This document shows positions 19,807 to 28,985 of a stretch of DNA of 64,000 bases, in pieces; position 1 is the first letter of the stretch, and each line of letters opens with the position of its first letter. This DNA comes from Pseudolysobacter antarcticus. Lineage in GTDB: Bacteria; Pseudomonadota; Gammaproteobacteria; Xanthomonadales; Rhodanobacteraceae. A program made the position numbers and the translations under genes. A model generated the notes under the pieces. That model was given only the letters and a program-made list of their open reading frames with translations. It ran no database searches and had not been told where the DNA came from. Where the stretch lies: contig NZ_CP035704.1 in NCBI RefSeq assembly GCF_004168365.1, forward strand, positions 1,736,001-1,800,000, written 5' to 3'.

Positions 19807-20413
19807 AAAAGCGTTTGGCAGTTAGCCGTTGGCAATTACGTGAGACTAAAACCACATGGTGCATAGACAAAAATACGGTTGCATCGATAGTGCGAGTAGT
19901 CGAATTGATTAGTCCGTCGAGAGTACGCGTATTCGCAGCCGCGCATGCGCTGCATGCTTGCCGGGTCGCATTAATTCTCTCGGTGCTTTCCACGACAAGA
20001 TTGTGGCAGATAGAAGGTTTTGCCTTTCTCTGAAGTCGTGGATTTTGTTCGGCGAATATTTTTCAGCTGTCAAACAGGATTTATCTAAAATCTATAGCAG
20101 CGCGGCTGACGCTCTGATCGGGGTTATCCATATGCCCGCGAATTTGCTAGTGCAACGCTCGCTACTGGCATGCTGAAGAAACCAACCAGAACTTGACCGC
20201 GCTTTATGGAAACGCAGCCGCATGCTCGATTTTTGTAGTGTATACAAAACCTCTGAATGTCAAAAGTCGAAAACGCCGCTTTGGAACGCGACCCTATCAG
20301 ACTATCCCGTCCTCGACGAATATGGCACCACAAGTCCTGACCCCTGACGTTAGCAAGATCCGATACATTCGATGCCTTCAACCGGGCTTCGGCGTCCAGT
20401 GCTGTGAAGTGTT
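19807..20413. other. AT-richer intergenic region, ~600 nt
   Basis: Clearly lower in GC than the flanking genes and matching the adjacent OLD-like gene. I see no recognisable gene, RNA or repeat on either strand. It is probably the distal end of an acquired segment. Confidence 0.4.
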
Positions 20414-22165
20414 TTATTTTGCGGGGAATTCCATTGCGCTCGAGATGGCGTCAGGCGAAGGAGGTACCGGAACATGGTTTATATCGATTACGACCTGAGT
20501 CAATGCAGCCGCCTTCAAAGCGTCAGAGCCCGTCTCTATGAGTCGCATGGGATTCTCGCCAGCAAGTTTTAATGAGTCGAGGATCTTAGGTAGGAGGCTT
20601 TTTCCCTTGACTTGATCAAATTTAATTCGTTTTCCCATTAAATCTACCGCGGACGGCACGTCTTTCATTAATCGAAGCGTCGTTTGTTTTAGCTGAGCTC
20701 GCTTATTTGCAAACTCGATTGTAAATTGAGAGGCATTGGCGACAATGGCATCCTCGACAAGATTTTCTGCGAAGTCGAGAGTCATCGAATAAACCGCAGC
20801 GAGGTGAGCGGGTTTGCAAAAGGAATGCTCGATATCGGTAAGCTGGGTGACGAAAATACGCGTCCTTGGGGGTAGCATTTTTGACTCTTTTTCGATCCAC
20901 CAAGTCTTTTCCTCGTCGGTCATGCAGTCCCCATCCCGATGAATGACCACGAACGTGTTGTCCGCTTGACTGACGAAGAAATCTGCCACGGGCACTGCAG
21001 CTGGCAGATTGCTGACTCCATTGAGAGGCTGAACGAGATATTCGCTTAGCTTTAGCCCATTAGCCTGCAGTAAGACCTGAAGCTTGGATAGCTTCGTATC
21101 TTCCGTAAGAACAACAAGTCGCTGTTGACCCGCATGAAATAGCTCGAAACTGTCGAGGGCTCCCAAGTCCAATAAGACCGAAAGGTTCCGCTTGTCCCCT
21201 TCAGGTTGTCGTTGGCCATCTTTGAGCCAAATGACTTGAACTTCATCGTCGCGCGCCAGCGCATCGAACATGTGGCGGCTGTGAGTAGCGAGAATGACCT
21301 TGGTGCGCCCAAGCTCCGTAATTCTCTGCAAGGTTGATGCCAGAAGGCGTTGATTCGAGGGATGGAGATGGGCGTCGGGCTCGTCGAGCAAAAGCAGATC
21401 TGGATCGTAAGCCGTCACATAGGCCACGAGCTGAATTGCCTGAAGGCATCCTGTTCCCACCATCTCAAGCGCACTTGTACGCGCGTCAGTTTCCACGCTG
21501 ATATCAATGTACAAATGCATTTCTGGATTGAATGTTGTTGATATCCTCAACCCGGGAAATACAGACGCAATCATTTCATGAAATTTGGTCAGTTTGGCTG
21601 AATTTTGCAAAATATGGTAGAGGATGTTACGGAGGTAAACGTTGGAGTCACCTTGTGCGATCCCATTTGCAACAACCGAGGCAGTTCTTAACTCTTCGCG
21701 AAGCGGAACACCCGCAAGGCCGGGGACAAACACCGACAGCGGCTCAGTCCGATTGGCGGCGCGTGTAAAGAACGTACTTTTAGCGTCGAAAAGAATGGCG
21801 ATATTCGCATTCTTACCACGTCGAAGCTGTAGCTTGAAAGTCCGCAATTCGTCACTAGCTGCGTCCTTGTATGTGAATTTGAATTCTGGGCCTACCTTTG
21901 ACGTAATGGCTGCGTTAAAGTTGAGCTGAACTAGGTCTCCTGTCGGTTTATAGATGAATTGGTCAAACCCCAGCGTCGTCATCGATTTTCCACCGTCGCT
22001 GGATAGTCGCGCGGACTGAAGCACGGTAATGGCGAAGTGGATTCCCTGCAGAAGCGAGGATTTCCCTGAGTTGTTACCTCCGATGAGTACAGTCAAACGC
22101 GGAGTTACAAAATCGATCTTTTCAATCCGTTTAAATGAGCATACTTCTATCCCTTCTACTTTCAT
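20414..22165 (-). CDS. OLD-like AAA ATPase with TOPRIM nuclease domain
   Basis: 583 residues. The N-terminal ABC/SMC-type ATPase has Walker A GGNNSGKSS (29-37), Walker B LLLLDEPDAHLHPSN (257-271) and the switch ATHSRHMF (293-300). The C-terminal TOPRIM domain has E355 in VVLTEDT and the DxD pair D411/D413 in HRDGDCM. This is the architecture of OLD-family nucleases, several of which act in phage defence (P2 OLD, GajA). No UvrD-like GajB partner is present. Start set at ATG 22165 with RBS agagga. AT-rich codon use and a nearby integrase relic indicate transfer. Defence is inference. Confidence 0.85.
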   Translation of the reverse strand: MKVEGIEVCSFKRIEKIDFVTPRLTVLIGGNNSGKSSLLQGIHFAITVLQSARLSSDGGKSMTTLGFDQFIYKPTGDLVQLNFNAAITSKVGPEFKFTYKDAASDELRTFKLQLRRGKNANIAILFDAKSTFFTRAANRTEPLSVFVPGLAGVPLREELRTASVVANGIAQGDSNVYLRNILYHILQNSAKLTKFHEMIASVFPGLRISTTFNPEMHLYIDISVETDARTSALEMVGTGCLQAIQLVAYVTAYDPDLLLLDEPDAHLHPSNQRLLASTLQRITELGRTKVILATHSRHMFDALARDDEVQVIWLKDGQRQPEGDKRNLSVLLDLGALDSFELFHAGQQRLVVLTEDTKLSKLQVLLQANGLKLSEYLVQPLNGVSNLPAAVPVADFFVSQADNTFVVIHRDGDCMTDEEKTWWIEKESKMLPPRTRIFVTQLTDIEHSFCKPAHLAAVYSMTLDFAENLVEDAIVANASQFTIEFANKRAQLKQTTLRLMKDVPSAVDLMGKRIKFDQVKGKSLLPKILDSLKLAGENPMRLIETGSDALKAAALTQVVIDINHVPVPPSPDAISSAMEFPAK

Positions 22166-22198
22166 GATGTTCAATTCCTCTGAGAGCATAAGATCCAA

Positions 22199-22627
22199 AC
22201 GTTAATAGCATCAGTGTAGTTCATTTGGATTCACTTGAGGCCCATAGCTGACTTGTTGGCAAGCGAACATAACGATTATTTTTGCAGCGCTCGTCCTTAG
22301 GCGGCCACCACAGCAAAAAAACAAACAGAGGGTATCGTATAGCCATGTGGGACATTTGACAGGCTTTAGGTTACGCAGTGTTGTGTCTGCCAGTACCACC
22401 AGATGGTATCGCTCGCTGACCTGAAGCCGCTGCGTTTAGATGTAGCTACTATTAGATTGGTTATCCAAGCACACCCTTACTCTCAGAGTCATAGAGTACC
22501 CAGAGGGGCGTTTATCTCACCTTGGCCATCATATTTAGTGGATGATATCTATGAAATTCAGCGCAGCAAGAAAACACCGAGCGATTGCCGAACTACGTAG
22601 TCGCGTGGCGAGTCCTAGTTTGGGGCC
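22199..22627. other. AT-richer segment between the OLD-like gene and the C13 peptidase gene
   Basis: Holds the integrase relic described separately (22211-22399). The remaining ~230 nt up to 22627 show no gene, tRNA or clear direct repeat that could be an attachment site. Confidence 0.4.
22211..22399 (-). pseudogene. Decayed N-terminus of a P4-type tyrosine integrase
   Basis: The minus-strand peptide starting near 22399 reads VLADTTLRNLKPVKCPTWLY, then DTLCLFFCCGGRL. This closely follows the DUF4102 arm-binding N-terminus of P4-like integrases (family pattern L-T-D-x-x-[IL]-R-N-x-K-P then K-L-x-D-x-x-G-L-x-L-x-V). After about 35 residues the similarity is lost, so only the amino end survives. 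It marks a former integration event next to the OLD-like gene. Confidence 0.55.
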
Positions 22628-24190
22628 TCAGTCTATGCTTGCTGGTTTGTCCCGGTAATTCTCAACGTTGGGCAGGCCCAAAAGTATCAACGGACACCGA
22701 GAGAGTGCCCGTACTCTCTTTGCCCGGATCGGCGCTGGTTTTTGCGGGCGCGACTGGAACGAACGGACTGGCGCGCCGAGATGAATTCCGTTGCGCCACT
22801 GTTTGAGTTTTTCTTCGATCAACGACGTGCTGACGATTTGCGGGTACGAGGGTTTTTCGTGGTCGCGGGTTTCCCACTCGGTGATGTGTTGGGTGGCGTT
22901 GGCAAATGCTGCGGCGAAGTCGTCGGTCTGATTTAGCGCGTCGGCGAAAAATGCCTTGCTGAACCAGGTGATGTCGGAATCGGTGCCGCACCCGAATGAG
23001 GTACGGTCTTCGCGTGCAGCAGTGATGATCATCGTCGTAGAATTTTTCAGCGCGTCGATAAAGCCGCCTGAATAACACGCCGAGATCACGATCACTTTCC
23101 AGCGGATCGGGGTCTTGTTTAGCGATTCGGCTAGATCTTCCGGCGCGATCTGATTCAGCGGCAGCGGATCCATATCGACATAAAGCTGATGATCCTCGCT
23201 GCCGTGGCTGGTGAGGAAAAGCAGCAATATGTCTTCGTCGCGATTCATCTTTTTCGCGACCGCGTCGAGCGCGATATCAAGATTGGTCAGGCTCGCGATG
23301 GGTCGGTCCGCTAGGGTCGCGACATTGTTTTCCAGCAGCAAGGTATGTCCGGCCGCATCGAAGCGTCGTATGAATTGTTGTTCGACAAATTCCACTTCGT
23401 TGCGAAATACATTTTCTTCGCTGTCGCCGGCAAAGCCGATCAGGTAGAGATTGGTCTTGCCGGAGATGTGTGGCACGAGTTTGCCGATCGCGTTCTGCAT
23501 CTGGTGCGGCTGGTCGTACATCACCGATTCGGCATCGAAATCCGGTTGCGCATCCGGATTGATATCGGTGCCGGCATTGTTATCCGGCGTGGCATCTGAA
23601 AACTGCGCGTCTGCGGTTATGCCGCCGGCATCGACGCTGTCCTGATTCCAGAACGCTGGTTTCGGCAGAAAACTCCACGGCACAAACGTGATGCAAAACA
23701 CCAGCACGCCAGCCGCGATCCAGCGCCACGTTGACGGCGCATGCAGACGCGCGGCAAGGCGCAGCAGGATCACAAACCACCACGCATGCAACAACCAGAA
23801 CAGCGGCTGGATCAGCGCTGGCTCATGACGTTCCAACCACGGTTCAATCCATTCCTGCGCCGGCGTCTGCAGCAGAATCTGGTACATGATCGCCGCGGCC
23901 ATGAGCAACGCGGAAAGATCCCACACCAGTTCGCGGCGCCTCACGAGCATCGACATCGCATACGCCGAGAGCAGAATCAGCAACGCTTCCATCGCCATCG
24001 CCAACGCGCCGCTCAAGTCGAAAACATTTGGTAGCGGCGTGATCAGCCAGTTGAAGCCGATGTTCGCCAGCGTGGCGACGGCGAGCAGGGCGAAAAACAA
24101 TCCCGGCCCTTGCAGGTAAGGGCGGCGCAACGGGCGCAGGAACACATCGACGAGAAATCCGGAATACAAAGCGCGCAATAAAATCGACAT
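22628..24190 (-). CDS. Membrane-anchored C13 (legumain/caspase-like) peptidase
   Basis: 520 residues. Five hydrophobic helices (about 31-53, 60-82, 88-107, 126-147, 156-175) precede a C13/clan CD cysteine protease domain. The catalytic dyad is H329 in LFLTSHGSEDHQ and C372 in VIVISACYSGGF. The protease would face one side of the inner membrane; its substrate is unknown. The ATG lies 14 nt after the mtnC stop. The C-terminal ~40 residues are Pro/Arg-rich and end in AT-richer DNA, so the original 3' end may have been replaced by the neighbouring insertion. Confidence 0.85.
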   Translation of the reverse strand: MSILLRALYSGFLVDVFLRPLRRPYLQGPGLFFALLAVATLANIGFNWLITPLPNVFDLSGALAMAMEALLILLSAYAMSMLVRRRELVWDLSALLMAAAIMYQILLQTPAQEWIEPWLERHEPALIQPLFWLLHAWWFVILLRLAARLHAPSTWRWIAAGVLVFCITFVPWSFLPKPAFWNQDSVDAGGITADAQFSDATPDNNAGTDINPDAQPDFDAESVMYDQPHQMQNAIGKLVPHISGKTNLYLIGFAGDSEENVFRNEVEFVEQQFIRRFDAAGHTLLLENNVATLADRPIASLTNLDIALDAVAKKMNRDEDILLLFLTSHGSEDHQLYVDMDPLPLNQIAPEDLAESLNKTPIRWKVIVISACYSGGFIDALKNSTTMIITAAREDRTSFGCGTDSDITWFSKAFFADALNQTDDFAAAFANATQHITEWETRDHEKPSYPQIVSTSLIEEKLKQWRNGIHLGAPVRSFQSRPQKPAPIRAKRVRALSRCPLILLGLPNVENYRDKPASID

Positions 24191-24203
24191 GAATAGGTGG
24201 GGA

Positions 24204-24893
24204 TCAGGTGAGCGAAATTTTTTCAAAGCTCTCGATACAGCGATGGCCGCCGATCTCGGGCGCGCTGCAAATCATTGGCGGGCGCGCTAGCAGTATCGTA
24301 GCGAAGCCGGCAGTTCGCGCAGCATCGAGTTCTTCGACGATATCGGACAAGAACAAAACCTGATCCGCCGGCACATCGATTACACGCAGGATATTTCGAT
24401 ACGACTCAGCATCGCGTTTCGGCCCGCTGGTGGTGTCGAAAAATCCTGAAAACACATGACGCAAATCGCCGGCTTCGCTGTTGCCGAAAAACAATTCCTG
24501 CGCCTGGATCGAGCCCGATGAATAGACATAAAGTTTGATGCCTTGCGCGTGCCATTCGCGCAGCGCGCGCACCGCGTCGGGGTAGACATGCGCACGATAA
24601 TCGCCAGCGGCATAACCGGCCTGCCAGATCATGCCTTGCAGCGCTTTCAGCGCGGTGGATTTGCGATCTTCATCGATCCAGCGCTGCAGCAGCGCGATCA
24701 TTTCCTGCTGGGTCGCGGATATCAGCCCGGCTTCTTTCGCCGCATCGTGCAGCCAATGCTGCACTTCGGGCGTGTCGGCATGAGTGACGATGAATGCCGG
24801 CAGCCGCTCACGCGCGTACGGAAACAGCACATCCTTGACGAAGCTGATCGAGCTGGTGGTGCCTTCGATGTCGGTGAGGATGGTGGTAATCAC
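24204..24893 (-). CDS. mtnC: Acireductone synthase / enolase-phosphatase E1 (MtnC)
   Basis: HAD-superfamily enzyme of methionine salvage, converting 2,3-diketo-5-methylthiopentyl-1-phosphate to the acireductone. 229 residues with ILTDIEGTTSSISFVKDVLF (the D-x-E HAD motif), YVYSSGSIQAQELFFG and FLSDIVEELDAARTAG. The start is GTG at 24893, decided by a near-perfect Shine-Dalgarno aaaggagg 5 nt upstream; the family N-terminus begins right there. Same strand and pathway as mtnD and mtnB. Confidence 0.94.
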   Translation of the reverse strand: MITTILTDIEGTTSSISFVKDVLFPYARERLPAFIVTHADTPEVQHWLHDAAKEAGLISATQQEMIALLQRWIDEDRKSTALKALQGMIWQAGYAAGDYRAHVYPDAVRALREWHAQGIKLYVYSSGSIQAQELFFGNSEAGDLRHVFSGFFDTTSGPKRDAESYRNILRVIDVPADQVLFLSDIVEELDAARTAGFATILLARPPMICSAPEIGGHRCIESFEKISLT

Positions 24894-25010
24894 GGTGGCC
24901 TCCTTTGATGGCTGAATCAGCCTGAAAAATCCTGAACTAACGATGCCGTATTCAACCACGAATCGATGTAGTGGCGATGTCACGAAACCGCTACAATTTT
25001 TTGCGCAATG

Positions 25011-25439
25011 CTAGCGCGCTGGCGGCGCATTCTCGGTGATGGTGTAGGCGCCTTCGATCGCGCGTTTGGCACCGAGCGGATCGCTGATGCGTGCAATCAA
25101 CATGCTGCTTTCGCCGCGCCCGGTAATGCGGATATCGCCGAAGCCGAGCAAGCGTCCCCAGCCGCTTTGATGCAGGTCGATGGTCTCGATTGAGGCGAGC
25201 CGCAGCTCTTCGGTTTCGCGGCTGACAAAACCGCGCTTGCGTACCACGCGGCGATTGGTCACGCCTTGTTCGATCGCACGCAGACGCAGGTATTCATAGA
25301 TCACGCCGATCAGTGCGATACCGATCGTCGGGATGGTCAGCACGATCCACAGGATCAGCCAGCCTTTGGCGGTCCAGTGCAAACTAAAAATGGCGACGAT
25401 GTGTTCGTCGGGCGCGAGTGATTCCTGCAGATACGACAT
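25011..25439 (-). CDS. PH-domain (bPH2/YdbS-like) membrane protein
   Basis: 142 residues. A hydrophobic hairpin (about 25-50, GWLILWIVLTIPTIGIALIG) leads into a bacterial PH-like domain: ITNRR-type GVTNRRVVRKRGFVSRETEELRLASIETIDLHQSGWGRLLGFG. Function unknown. It sits between mtnD (2-nt gap) and mtnC, so it is probably co-transcribed with methionine salvage genes although no biochemical link is known. Confidence 0.85.
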   Translation of the reverse strand: MSYLQESLAPDEHIVAIFSLHWTAKGWLILWIVLTIPTIGIALIGVIYEYLRLRAIEQGVTNRRVVRKRGFVSRETEELRLASIETIDLHQSGWGRLLGFGDIRITGRGESSMLIARISDPLGAKRAIEGAYTITENAPPAR

Positions 25440-25441
25440 GT

Positions 25442-26005
25442 TCAGGCGGCCTGCGTTGTGTTCACCGGCAAACGCGGGAAACGTTCGGCAATATCGCTGC
25501 CGGTGAAGTTGGCCACCCAGCCTTCCTTGTTGGTGAACAGGCGGATCGCGATGAAGTAGGGCGCCTCACTCATGTCGAACCAGTGCGGTGTGCCATCGGG
25601 CACGCCGATCAGGTCGCCTTGCATGCACAGGATTTCGTAAACCTTGCCGGCGACATGCAAGGTAAACTGGCCTTGGCCGGCAACGAAAAACCGCACCTCG
25701 TCTTCCGAATGCGTATGTTCGTTGAGAAACTTCTGGCGCAATGCGACGCGATCCGGGTGATCCGGATTCAGGCTGATCACATCCACCGCCTGATAACCGT
25801 GGTCACGCTGCAAGCGTTCGATATCAGCACGATATGCGGCGATGACTTTTTCCTGGCTGTCGCCCGGACGCACCGGCTCGCTCGCCTGCCAACGCTCGAA
25901 ACGCACGTTGATGTGCGCGAGTTCGCGCGCCATGGCGGCGTGATCCTCGGTGCTCAGGATCGGCGTATCGCCGCTATTGTCGTGATAGATGCGCAATCGG
26001 CTCAT
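25442..26005 (-). CDS. mtnD: Acireductone dioxygenase (MtnD)
   Basis: Cupin metalloenzyme (Fe or Ni) oxidising acireductone in methionine salvage. 187 residues. Metal ligands are visible in [14 protein letters not shown] (two His and Glu) and [11 protein letters not shown] (third His). ATG 26005 overlaps the mtnB stop (ATGA) and has RBS gaggag. The metal decides whether keto-acid or CO is formed; sequence alone does not tell. Confidence 0.96.
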   Translation of the reverse strand: MSRLRIYHDNSGDTPILSTEDHAAMARELAHINVRFERWQASEPVRPGDSQEKVIAAYRADIERLQRDHGYQAVDVISLNPDHPDRVALRQKFLNEHTHSEDEVRFFVAGQGQFTLHVAGKVYEILCMQGDLIGVPDGTPHWFDMSEAPYFIAIRLFTNKEGWVANFTGSDIAERFPRLPVNTTQAA

Positions 26006-26646
26006 CGGTTTAGTCTCCTCAGGTCCAGCTCGCACGCGAGCAGAAATTCGAATGCTTCGAGATGGCGGCGCGTTTCCGCCATGTCGCGTCCCCATGTGTA
26101 GATGCCGTGGCCGTCGATCAGATAGCCGTGCAGCGGAGTGCCGCTATCGATGTAGGCATCGACCTGCTTGACCAGCGCCGGCATGTCCTGCGTGTTCGGA
26201 AAAACCGGCAATATAATCACGGTTTCATGCGTGGGCGTGCCGCTGATTGCCTTGAGCAATTCCCAGCCTTCGAAGCGAATTGCACCGGCCTTGGCCCACA
26301 GCCGCGAAGCCACGGTCTGGTTGTGCGAGTGCGTGTGCAGCACCGCGCCGGCATCGGCGTAGCGCGCATAAATCTGCGTGTGTAGCAGCGTTTCCGCCGA
26401 CGGCCGCGCGTCGGTATCGACGGCCTTGCCATGCAGATCCACAACCATCACATCGTCGGCGCCGAGATTGCCTTTGTCGCGACCGGAAATCGTAATCGCC
26501 GCGTGGGCATCGTCCAGCCGCACCGAAAAATTGCTGCTGGTCGCGGGCGTCCAGCCGCGTACGGCGAGGTCGCGGCCTGCATCGGCGATCTGCAGCGCCG
26601 CGTGCGCCAGTTGTCGCGCATCGTAATTTTTCAAACCATTGCTCAC
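26002..26646 (-). CDS. mtnB: Methylthioribulose-1-phosphate dehydratase (MtnB)
   Basis: Zinc-dependent class II aldolase-like dehydratase, 214 residues. Signatures: [15 protein letters not shown] near the N-terminus, the zinc motif [12 protein letters not shown], and a C-terminal third His in [12 protein letters not shown]. It starts the minus-strand mtnB-mtnD-PH-mtnC run. mtnA and a transaminase for the last step are not in the window. Confidence 0.95.
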   Translation of the reverse strand: MSNGLKNYDARQLAHAALQIADAGRDLAVRGWTPATSSNFSVRLDDAHAAITISGRDKGNLGADDVMVVDLHGKAVDTDARPSAETLLHTQIYARYADAGAVLHTHSHNQTVASRLWAKAGAIRFEGWELLKAISGTPTHETVIILPVFPNTQDMPALVKQVDAYIDSGTPLHGYLIDGHGIYTWGRDMAETRRHLEAFEFLLACELDLRRLNR

Positions 26647-26738
26647 TTCAAGACGTGTTGCATTCGCACATGACTATAGCGTATTCGATAGCGGGTTCGG
26701 AGTACGGCCTCGCGACATTTCACCGACACAAGCAACCG

Positions 26739-26744
26739 TATAAT
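26739..26744 (+). promoter_or_regulatory. -10 element of the HiPIP gene
   Basis: Perfect TATAAT 53 nt ahead of the HiPIP start; no convincing -35 hexamer at the right spacing. RBS ggagg follows directly before the ATG. Confidence 0.45.
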
Positions 26745-26797
26745 GCCCGCCCGGAACACAACACCAATCCCACAGCCAAGTACGATGGAGGTTTCCA

Positions 26798-27145
26798 ATG
26801 TCGAACTCAAGCCCGAACGCCACCCGGCGCCGTTTTCTGCAACTCGCGGCGATCGGTGCCGCCAGCGCGCCGTTGCTCGGTATTCTCGCTCAGCGCGATG
26901 CGTATGCCGATGATTTGCCGCACCTCACGGAATCCGACGGCACCGCCACCGCGCTCGGCTACAAGGAAGATGCGAGCAAGGCCGACGCGGCGAAATTTCC
27001 CGCCTACAAACCCGGATTGAATTGCGCCGGCTGCCAGTTTTTTCAGGGCAAGGCGGGCGATGCGTTTGCGCCGTGCCAGTTGTTTCCAGGCAAGGCGGTT
27101 TCGAGCAAGGGTTGGTGCAGCGGTTTCAACGCGAAAAAAGCCTGA
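26798..27145 (+). CDS. High-potential iron-sulfur protein (HiPIP), Tat-exported
   Basis: 115 residues. A Tat signal (TRRRFLQLAAIGAASAPLLG, cleavage near DAYA-DD) precedes a mature domain with the four cluster cysteines in NCAGCQFF, APCQLF and KGWCSGF. It is a periplasmic one-electron carrier with a high-potential 4Fe-4S cluster, by family. Strong RBS ggagg. Divergent from mtnB; monocistronic, followed by a long hairpin. Confidence 0.95.
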   Translation: MSNSSPNATRRRFLQLAAIGAASAPLLGILAQRDAYADDLPHLTESDGTATALGYKEDASKADAAKFPAYKPGLNCAGCQFFQGKAGDAFAPCQLFPGKAVSSKGWCSGFNAKKA

Positions 27146-27156
27146 TCGGTTTTGTC

Positions 27157-27198
27157 GCTTGCGGCAAATGCGAGCGAGCTCCCGTATTTGCCGCAAGC
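27157..27198. terminator. 13-bp perfect inverted repeat after the HiPIP gene
   Basis: GCTTGCGGCAAAT (27157-27169) pairs with ATTTGCCGCAAGC (27186-27198), loop 16 nt, starting 12 nt after the HiPIP stop. The stem is strong but there is no downstream T-run, so it may protect the mRNA end rather than terminate. Confidence 0.5.
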
Positions 27199-27281
27199 AG
27201 TGATGCTGCAAGATGATCCGTGCTTGACCGATGTGCATCTTGCCGTGAAAGTAGCGACATGATTATTCTTTTTCTCGTGTC

Positions 27282-28835
27282 ATGAGTGCGCTGCTGGAGC
27301 TGACTCCGCTCAGCGGATTTTTACTGGGCCTACTCGTGGGCATGTTGCTCGCGGGTTGTCTGTTGCTGTGGCGCTTGTCGTATCGCGTGGCGCAAGCGCG
27401 TACGGAAGGCGGCGCGGCGCGCGATGCCGAAATCGCGCAGCTAGAAACCGAACGCGATGGATTGCGCACCGCGCAATCCTTGCTAAGCGCCGAGCGCGAA
27501 AAATTGCAGCGCATCACCGAGCAGGATGAAATAGCGGTGCGCACGCTGATCGATGAGCGTGCAACGCTGAAGGCGCGTCTCGAACGACTGCCGCAGCTGA
27601 ATCAGGAATTGCAGAGTGCGCGGGATGAACTCGCGCGCATGCGCCAGTTACACGAAAACAGTGAGCAACGCGCCACCACGCTCGCCACACGACTCGAAGA
27701 ACAGACCGCGGCAATGCAAGACAAGCTCGCGTTACTCGATACCGCGCGCGAGCAGATGAGCGCGAGTTTCAAATCGCTCGCCAACGATATTCTCGAAGAC
27801 AAAAGCAAAAAGTTTACCGAGCAAAACTCGCTACAACTAGGGCAGTTGTTGACGCCGTTGCGCGAACAGATCACGGATTTCCGCAAGACCGTGACCGAAA
27901 CGCATACCAAGGAAAACGCCGATCGCGCGGTGCTTCAGCATGAAATCGGCACCTTGCAAAAACTCAATCTGCGCATCAGCGAAGACGCGATCAACCTCAC
28001 CAAGGCGTTGAAGGGCGAGAGCAAAACCCAGGGCGCGTGGGGCGAATTGATCCTCGAACGCTTGCTCGAATCTTCCGGCTTGCAGAAAGGTATCGAATAC
28101 GAAACGCAGGTAACGCTGGAGGATGATTTCGGTGGTCGATCGCGCCCAGACGTGATCGTGCGGCTGCCCGAAAAACGCGATCTGATCATCGATGCGAAAG
28201 TGTCGCTGACCGCTTACGAACGTTTTTGCGCGGCCAGCGATGATGCCGAGCGCGCGCTGCAGATTCGCGCGCATTGCCAATCGATGCGTGGCCATGTCAA
28301 TGATCTGGCAGCGCGCAAATACAACGATTTGCCGGGCATGAACAGTCTGGATTTTGTATTGATGTTCGTGCCAGTCGAAGCCGCTTATATCGAGGCGATG
28401 CGCAACGACGACACGCTCTATCAGACAGCGGTGGAAAAACACGTGCTGATCGTCAGCACGTCGACCTTGCTCGTGACCTTGCGCACGGTCAACAGCCTGT
28501 GGCGCTTCGACGATCGCAATCGCAATGCGCTGGAAATCGCCAACAAGGCCGGCGCGCTATATGACAAGTTCACGGGCTTTGTCGAGGATCTCGGCAAGGT
28601 TCGCAACGGACTCGACAGCGCGCAACGTAGCCTCGTTGACGCGACTTCCAAGCTCAGCGAGGGCAAGGGCAATCTGGTGCGGCGTGTCGAGGAGCTGCGC
28701 AAACTCGGCGCCAAGGCCAGCAAGAGTTTGCCGGCGGATTTGCTGGAGAAATCTCAGCCCGAAATGTTGTTGCCGCTGACGTCTGAAGAAAACGAATCGA
28801 ATCGAGCTGCGCCCGTATCTGACTCATCGGAATAA
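27282..28835 (+). CDS. rmuC: DNA recombination protein RmuC
   Basis: 517 residues. An N-terminal membrane helix (about 9-33) is followed by a long coiled coil (about 40-190). The RmuC nuclease-like core (about 200-440) contains GAWGELILERLLESSGL and the restriction-fold motif GRSRPDVIVRLP...LIIDAKVSL. RmuC limits inversions at short inverted repeats, as known in E. coli. No good Shine-Dalgarno is seen before ATG 27282. Confidence 0.92.
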   Translation: MSALLELTPLSGFLLGLLVGMLLAGCLLLWRLSYRVAQARTEGGAARDAEIAQLETERDGLRTAQSLLSAEREKLQRITEQDEIAVRTLIDERATLKARLERLPQLNQELQSARDELARMRQLHENSEQRATTLATRLEEQTAAMQDKLALLDTAREQMSASFKSLANDILEDKSKKFTEQNSLQLGQLLTPLREQITDFRKTVTETHTKENADRAVLQHEIGTLQKLNLRISEDAINLTKALKGESKTQGAWGELILERLLESSGLQKGIEYETQVTLEDDFGGRSRPDVIVRLPEKRDLIIDAKVSLTAYERFCAASDDAERALQIRAHCQSMRGHVNDLAARKYNDLPGMNSLDFVLMFVPVEAAYIEAMRNDDTLYQTAVEKHVLIVSTSTLLVTLRTVNSLWRFDDRNRNALEIANKAGALYDKFTGFVEDLGKVRNGLDSAQRSLVDATSKLSEGKGNLVRRVEELRKLGAKASKSLPADLLEKSQPEMLLPLTSEENESNRAAPVSDSSE

Positions 28836-28951
28836 CAAGATTGGCGTTCGTTGCCATGCGCGATTGCGCAAATACGGCTTGAACAACGTTGCATCGCGAC
28901 TTCTTGAGGTCTTGCGCATTTCGTGTGACCGTTTCTTCCAAAATGCGCAAA

Positions 28952-28979
28952 TTGCGTAGGTACGCAGCTTGCGTATAAT
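28952..28979 (+). promoter_or_regulatory. Promoter with overlapping palindromic operator (toxin-antitoxin)
   Basis: -35 TTGCGT (28952-28957), 16-bp spacer, -10 TATAAT (28974-28979). A perfect palindrome TGCGTA-gg-TACGCA (28953-28966) covers the -35. The layout is typical of an autorepressed toxin-antitoxin operon; the antitoxin encoded downstream has a helix-turn-helix. Confidence 0.65.
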
Positions 28980-28985
28980 CGATGC

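Noticed and set aside
20124-20498. Small open frames on both strands downstream of the OLD-like gene
   Set aside because: No ribosome site, no recognisable domain, and they overlap each other and the OLD-like 3' end.
22400-22627. tRNA or tmRNA attachment site for the decayed island
   Set aside because: No cloverleaf or CCA-ended sequence could be found, and no direct repeat with 19807-20413 was seen.
20414-24190. OLD-like gene and C13 protease as one two-gene defence system
   Set aside because: They are on the same strand, but about 460 nt of AT-rich DNA with an integrase relic separates them and composition differs; the protease is linked to mtnC instead.
28836-28950. Partial repeats (tgcgca) upstream of the toxin promoter
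   Set aside because: Isolated hexamers with no consistent spacing; only the palindrome at 28953-28966 is convincing.
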